Origin: JBAZBO01 sp041671425
GTDB taxonomy: Bacteria; Patescibacteriota; WWE3; UBA101185; UBA10185
Direction of reading: 5' to 3'
NCBI GenBank assembly: GCA_041671425.1
Contig: JBAZBO010000020.1
Coordinates: forward strand, 1 to 12,810
DNA: 12,810 bases
The translations under genes were made by a program, and so were the position numbers. This document shows positions 11,725 to 12,810 of this stretch, piece after piece (the stretch's first letter is position 1; the number at the start of each line of letters is the position of its first letter). A model generated the notes under the pieces. That model worked only from the letters and a program-made list of their open reading frames with translations, was not told the origin of the DNA and ran no database searches.

Positions 11725-12810
11725 GTGAACCTAGTTATAGTTGAATCGCCCACAAAGGCAAAGACGCTATCCGGATTTTTAGGAGCTTCATACAATATAA
11801 AGGCTTCAAAGGGCCATGTAAGAGACCTTCCCACCAAAGGTTTGGGAGTTGATGTTGAGCATGATTTCAAACCGGAATACGAGATACCCGATAAAGCAAA
11901 AAAGACTATCTCGGATCTAAAGAAAGACGCCAAGGATGCTCAGATCATTTTCTTAGCGACTGACCCTGATAGGGAAGGGGAGGCTATTGCATGGCATCTT
12001 AGGGAAGTTCTAAAGAAAAAGGGGACACCCGAATTCAAAAGAGTAGTATTCCATGAGCTTACCAGGTCGGCGGTTGATGAGGCATTCAAACACCCCTCTG
12101 ATCTTAACCTTGCGCTTGTGGATGCTCAACAAGCCAGAAGGATATTGGATAGGCTTGTGGGGTATAAACTTTCTCCGTTGCTCTGGAAAAAGGTTAGGTA
12201 TGGTCTTTCTGCGGGCAGGGTCCAAAGCGTGGCAGTAAGACTGGTGGTAGAGAAAGAGCGCGAGCGCGACGCCTTCAAGTCTGAAGAGTATTGGACTTTG
12301 CTTGGGCTTTTCTCTGATGACAAAAAACAGACTTTAGAGGCGGGTTTGGCGGAAAAAGATGGAAAGAAGCTCGAGATCAAAAGCAAAAATGAGGCCGACG
12401 CTATAGAGGACGCCTTGAAAGATGCCTCCTTTAAGGTTTCATCTGTGGAGAAGAGCGAGAGAAAGAGGAACCCATATCCTCCCTACAAAACTTCCACACT
12501 TCAGCAAGCTGCAGCCAATGTTTTTGGCTTTCCGGCAAAAAAGACTATGGCCGCAGCTCAAAAGCTTTTTGAGCAGGGTTTGATAACCTATCATAGAACG
12601 GACTCGTTCAACCTAGCCCCCCAATTTATAAATGAAGCACGCAACTACATAACTAAAGAGTTTGGAAATAGTTACTTGCCGGGTGAGGGGGTTTTCTACA
12701 AGTCAACTACAAAGAATGCTCAGGAGGCTCACGAGGCAATTCGTCCAACTGATCTGTATAAGCTGCCCTCAAATGTAAAACAGAAGGACGATGAACAAAA
12801 GATATACTCA
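11725..12810 (+). CDS. topA: DNA topoisomerase I, 3' partial
   Basis: A type IA topoisomerase that relaxes negative supercoils by a single-strand break. The first 362 codons are present; the rest lies past the window. The frame starts at GTG (11725-11727), because the ATG two bases earlier is followed at once by TGA; the protein begins at VNLVIVESPTKAKT, the normal family N-terminus. TOPRIM residues are E7 (VESPTKAKT) and D80, D82, E84 in LATDPDREGEAIAWHL; SAGRVQSVAVRLVVE is at 162-176; the nucleophile Tyr289 lies in GLITYHRTDS, where the family usually has YMRTDS; EAHEAIRPTD is at 334-343. No Shine-Dalgarno is seen. It follows mrdA by 33 bases on the same strand. Confidence 0.97.
   Translation, partial: MNLVIVESPTKAKTLSGFLGASYNIKASKGHVRDLPTKGLGVDVEHDFKPEYEIPDKAKKTISDLKKDAKDAQIIFLATDPDREGEAIAWHLREVLKKKGTPEFKRVVFHELTRSAVDEAFKHPSDLNLALVDAQQARRILDRLVGYKLSPLLWKKVRYGLSAGRVQSVAVRLVVEKERERDAFKSEEYWTLLGLFSDDKKQTLEAGLAEKDGKKLEIKSKNEADAIEDALKDASFKVSSVEKSERKRNPYPPYKTSTLQQAAANVFGFPAKKTMAAAQKLFEQGLITYHRTDSFNLAPQFINEARNYITKEFGNSYLPGEGVFYKSTTKNAQEAHEAIRPTDLYKLPSNVKQKDDEQKIYS

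Noticed and set aside
11723..11728. ATG at 11723 as the topA start
   Set aside because: It is followed immediately by TGA and is out of frame; the GTG two bases later gives the exact family N-terminus.

Overview
The window looks like a chromosomal segment of a small-genome Candidate Phyla Radiation (Patescibacteria) bacterium. This is an inference from compact, overlapping housekeeping genes, shortened versions of AtpC, L1 and SecE, a minimal site-2 protease, and no flanking metabolic genes. TGA is used as a stop throughout (atpD, secE, rplK, def, fmt, mreB), so this is not one of the lineages that recode UGA. There are no mobile elements, CRISPR arrays or rRNA genes.

Layout. 1-1279 (+): 3' part of atpD, then a short atpC. 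1276-3101 (-): secE-nusG-rplK-rplA, a transcription/ribosome operon whose genes overlap or nearly touch; its last stop codon overlaps that of the convergent atpC. 3161-3778 (+): an M50 site-2 protease divergent from secE. 3779-4801: about 1 kb with no recognisable conserved gene, but it carries a probable structured RNA with an intrinsic terminator (+), two small coupled basic ORFs with a strong Shine-Dalgarno and a terminator (-), and a small RNA with a complete promoter and terminator (+). 4802-5452 (+): an orphan 216-aa protein with a possible Cys-His-Asp triad. 5454-5744 (-): three tRNA genes, Thr(TGT), Tyr(GTA) and Thr(GGT). 5876-6052 (+): rpmB (zinc-type L28) with a likely frameshift at its C-terminus. 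6081-7531 (-): def-fmt, the N-formylmethionine start/removal pair. 7571-11691 (+): mreB-mreC-mreD-mrdA, the rod-shape cell-wall elongation machinery. 11725-end (+): topA, cut by the window end.

How it fits together. Most of the window is core machinery: ATP synthesis, transcription elongation and protein export (NusG, SecE), ribosome assembly (L1, L11, L28), formyl-Met handling and cell elongation. Several transcript-leading genes (secE, the protease, def, the 216-aa gene, and probably rpmB) have a -10-like hexamer only 6-9 nt before the start codon and no Shine-Dalgarno, which predicts leaderless or nearly leaderless mRNAs. Internal operon genes are mostly joined by ATGA or similar overlaps. 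Against this background the 4.1-4.5 kb minus-strand ORF pair is unusual in having a strong GGGGAGG ribosome-binding site, and the neighbouring small RNA displays a C-rich loop that could pair with it.

Most notable: an ATP synthase beta subunit whose P-loop reads GGAGVGKP instead of GGAGVGKT; the leaderless promoter architecture; the intergenic RNA/small-ORF island at 3.8-4.75 kb; the orphan protease-like protein; and the rpmB frame break.
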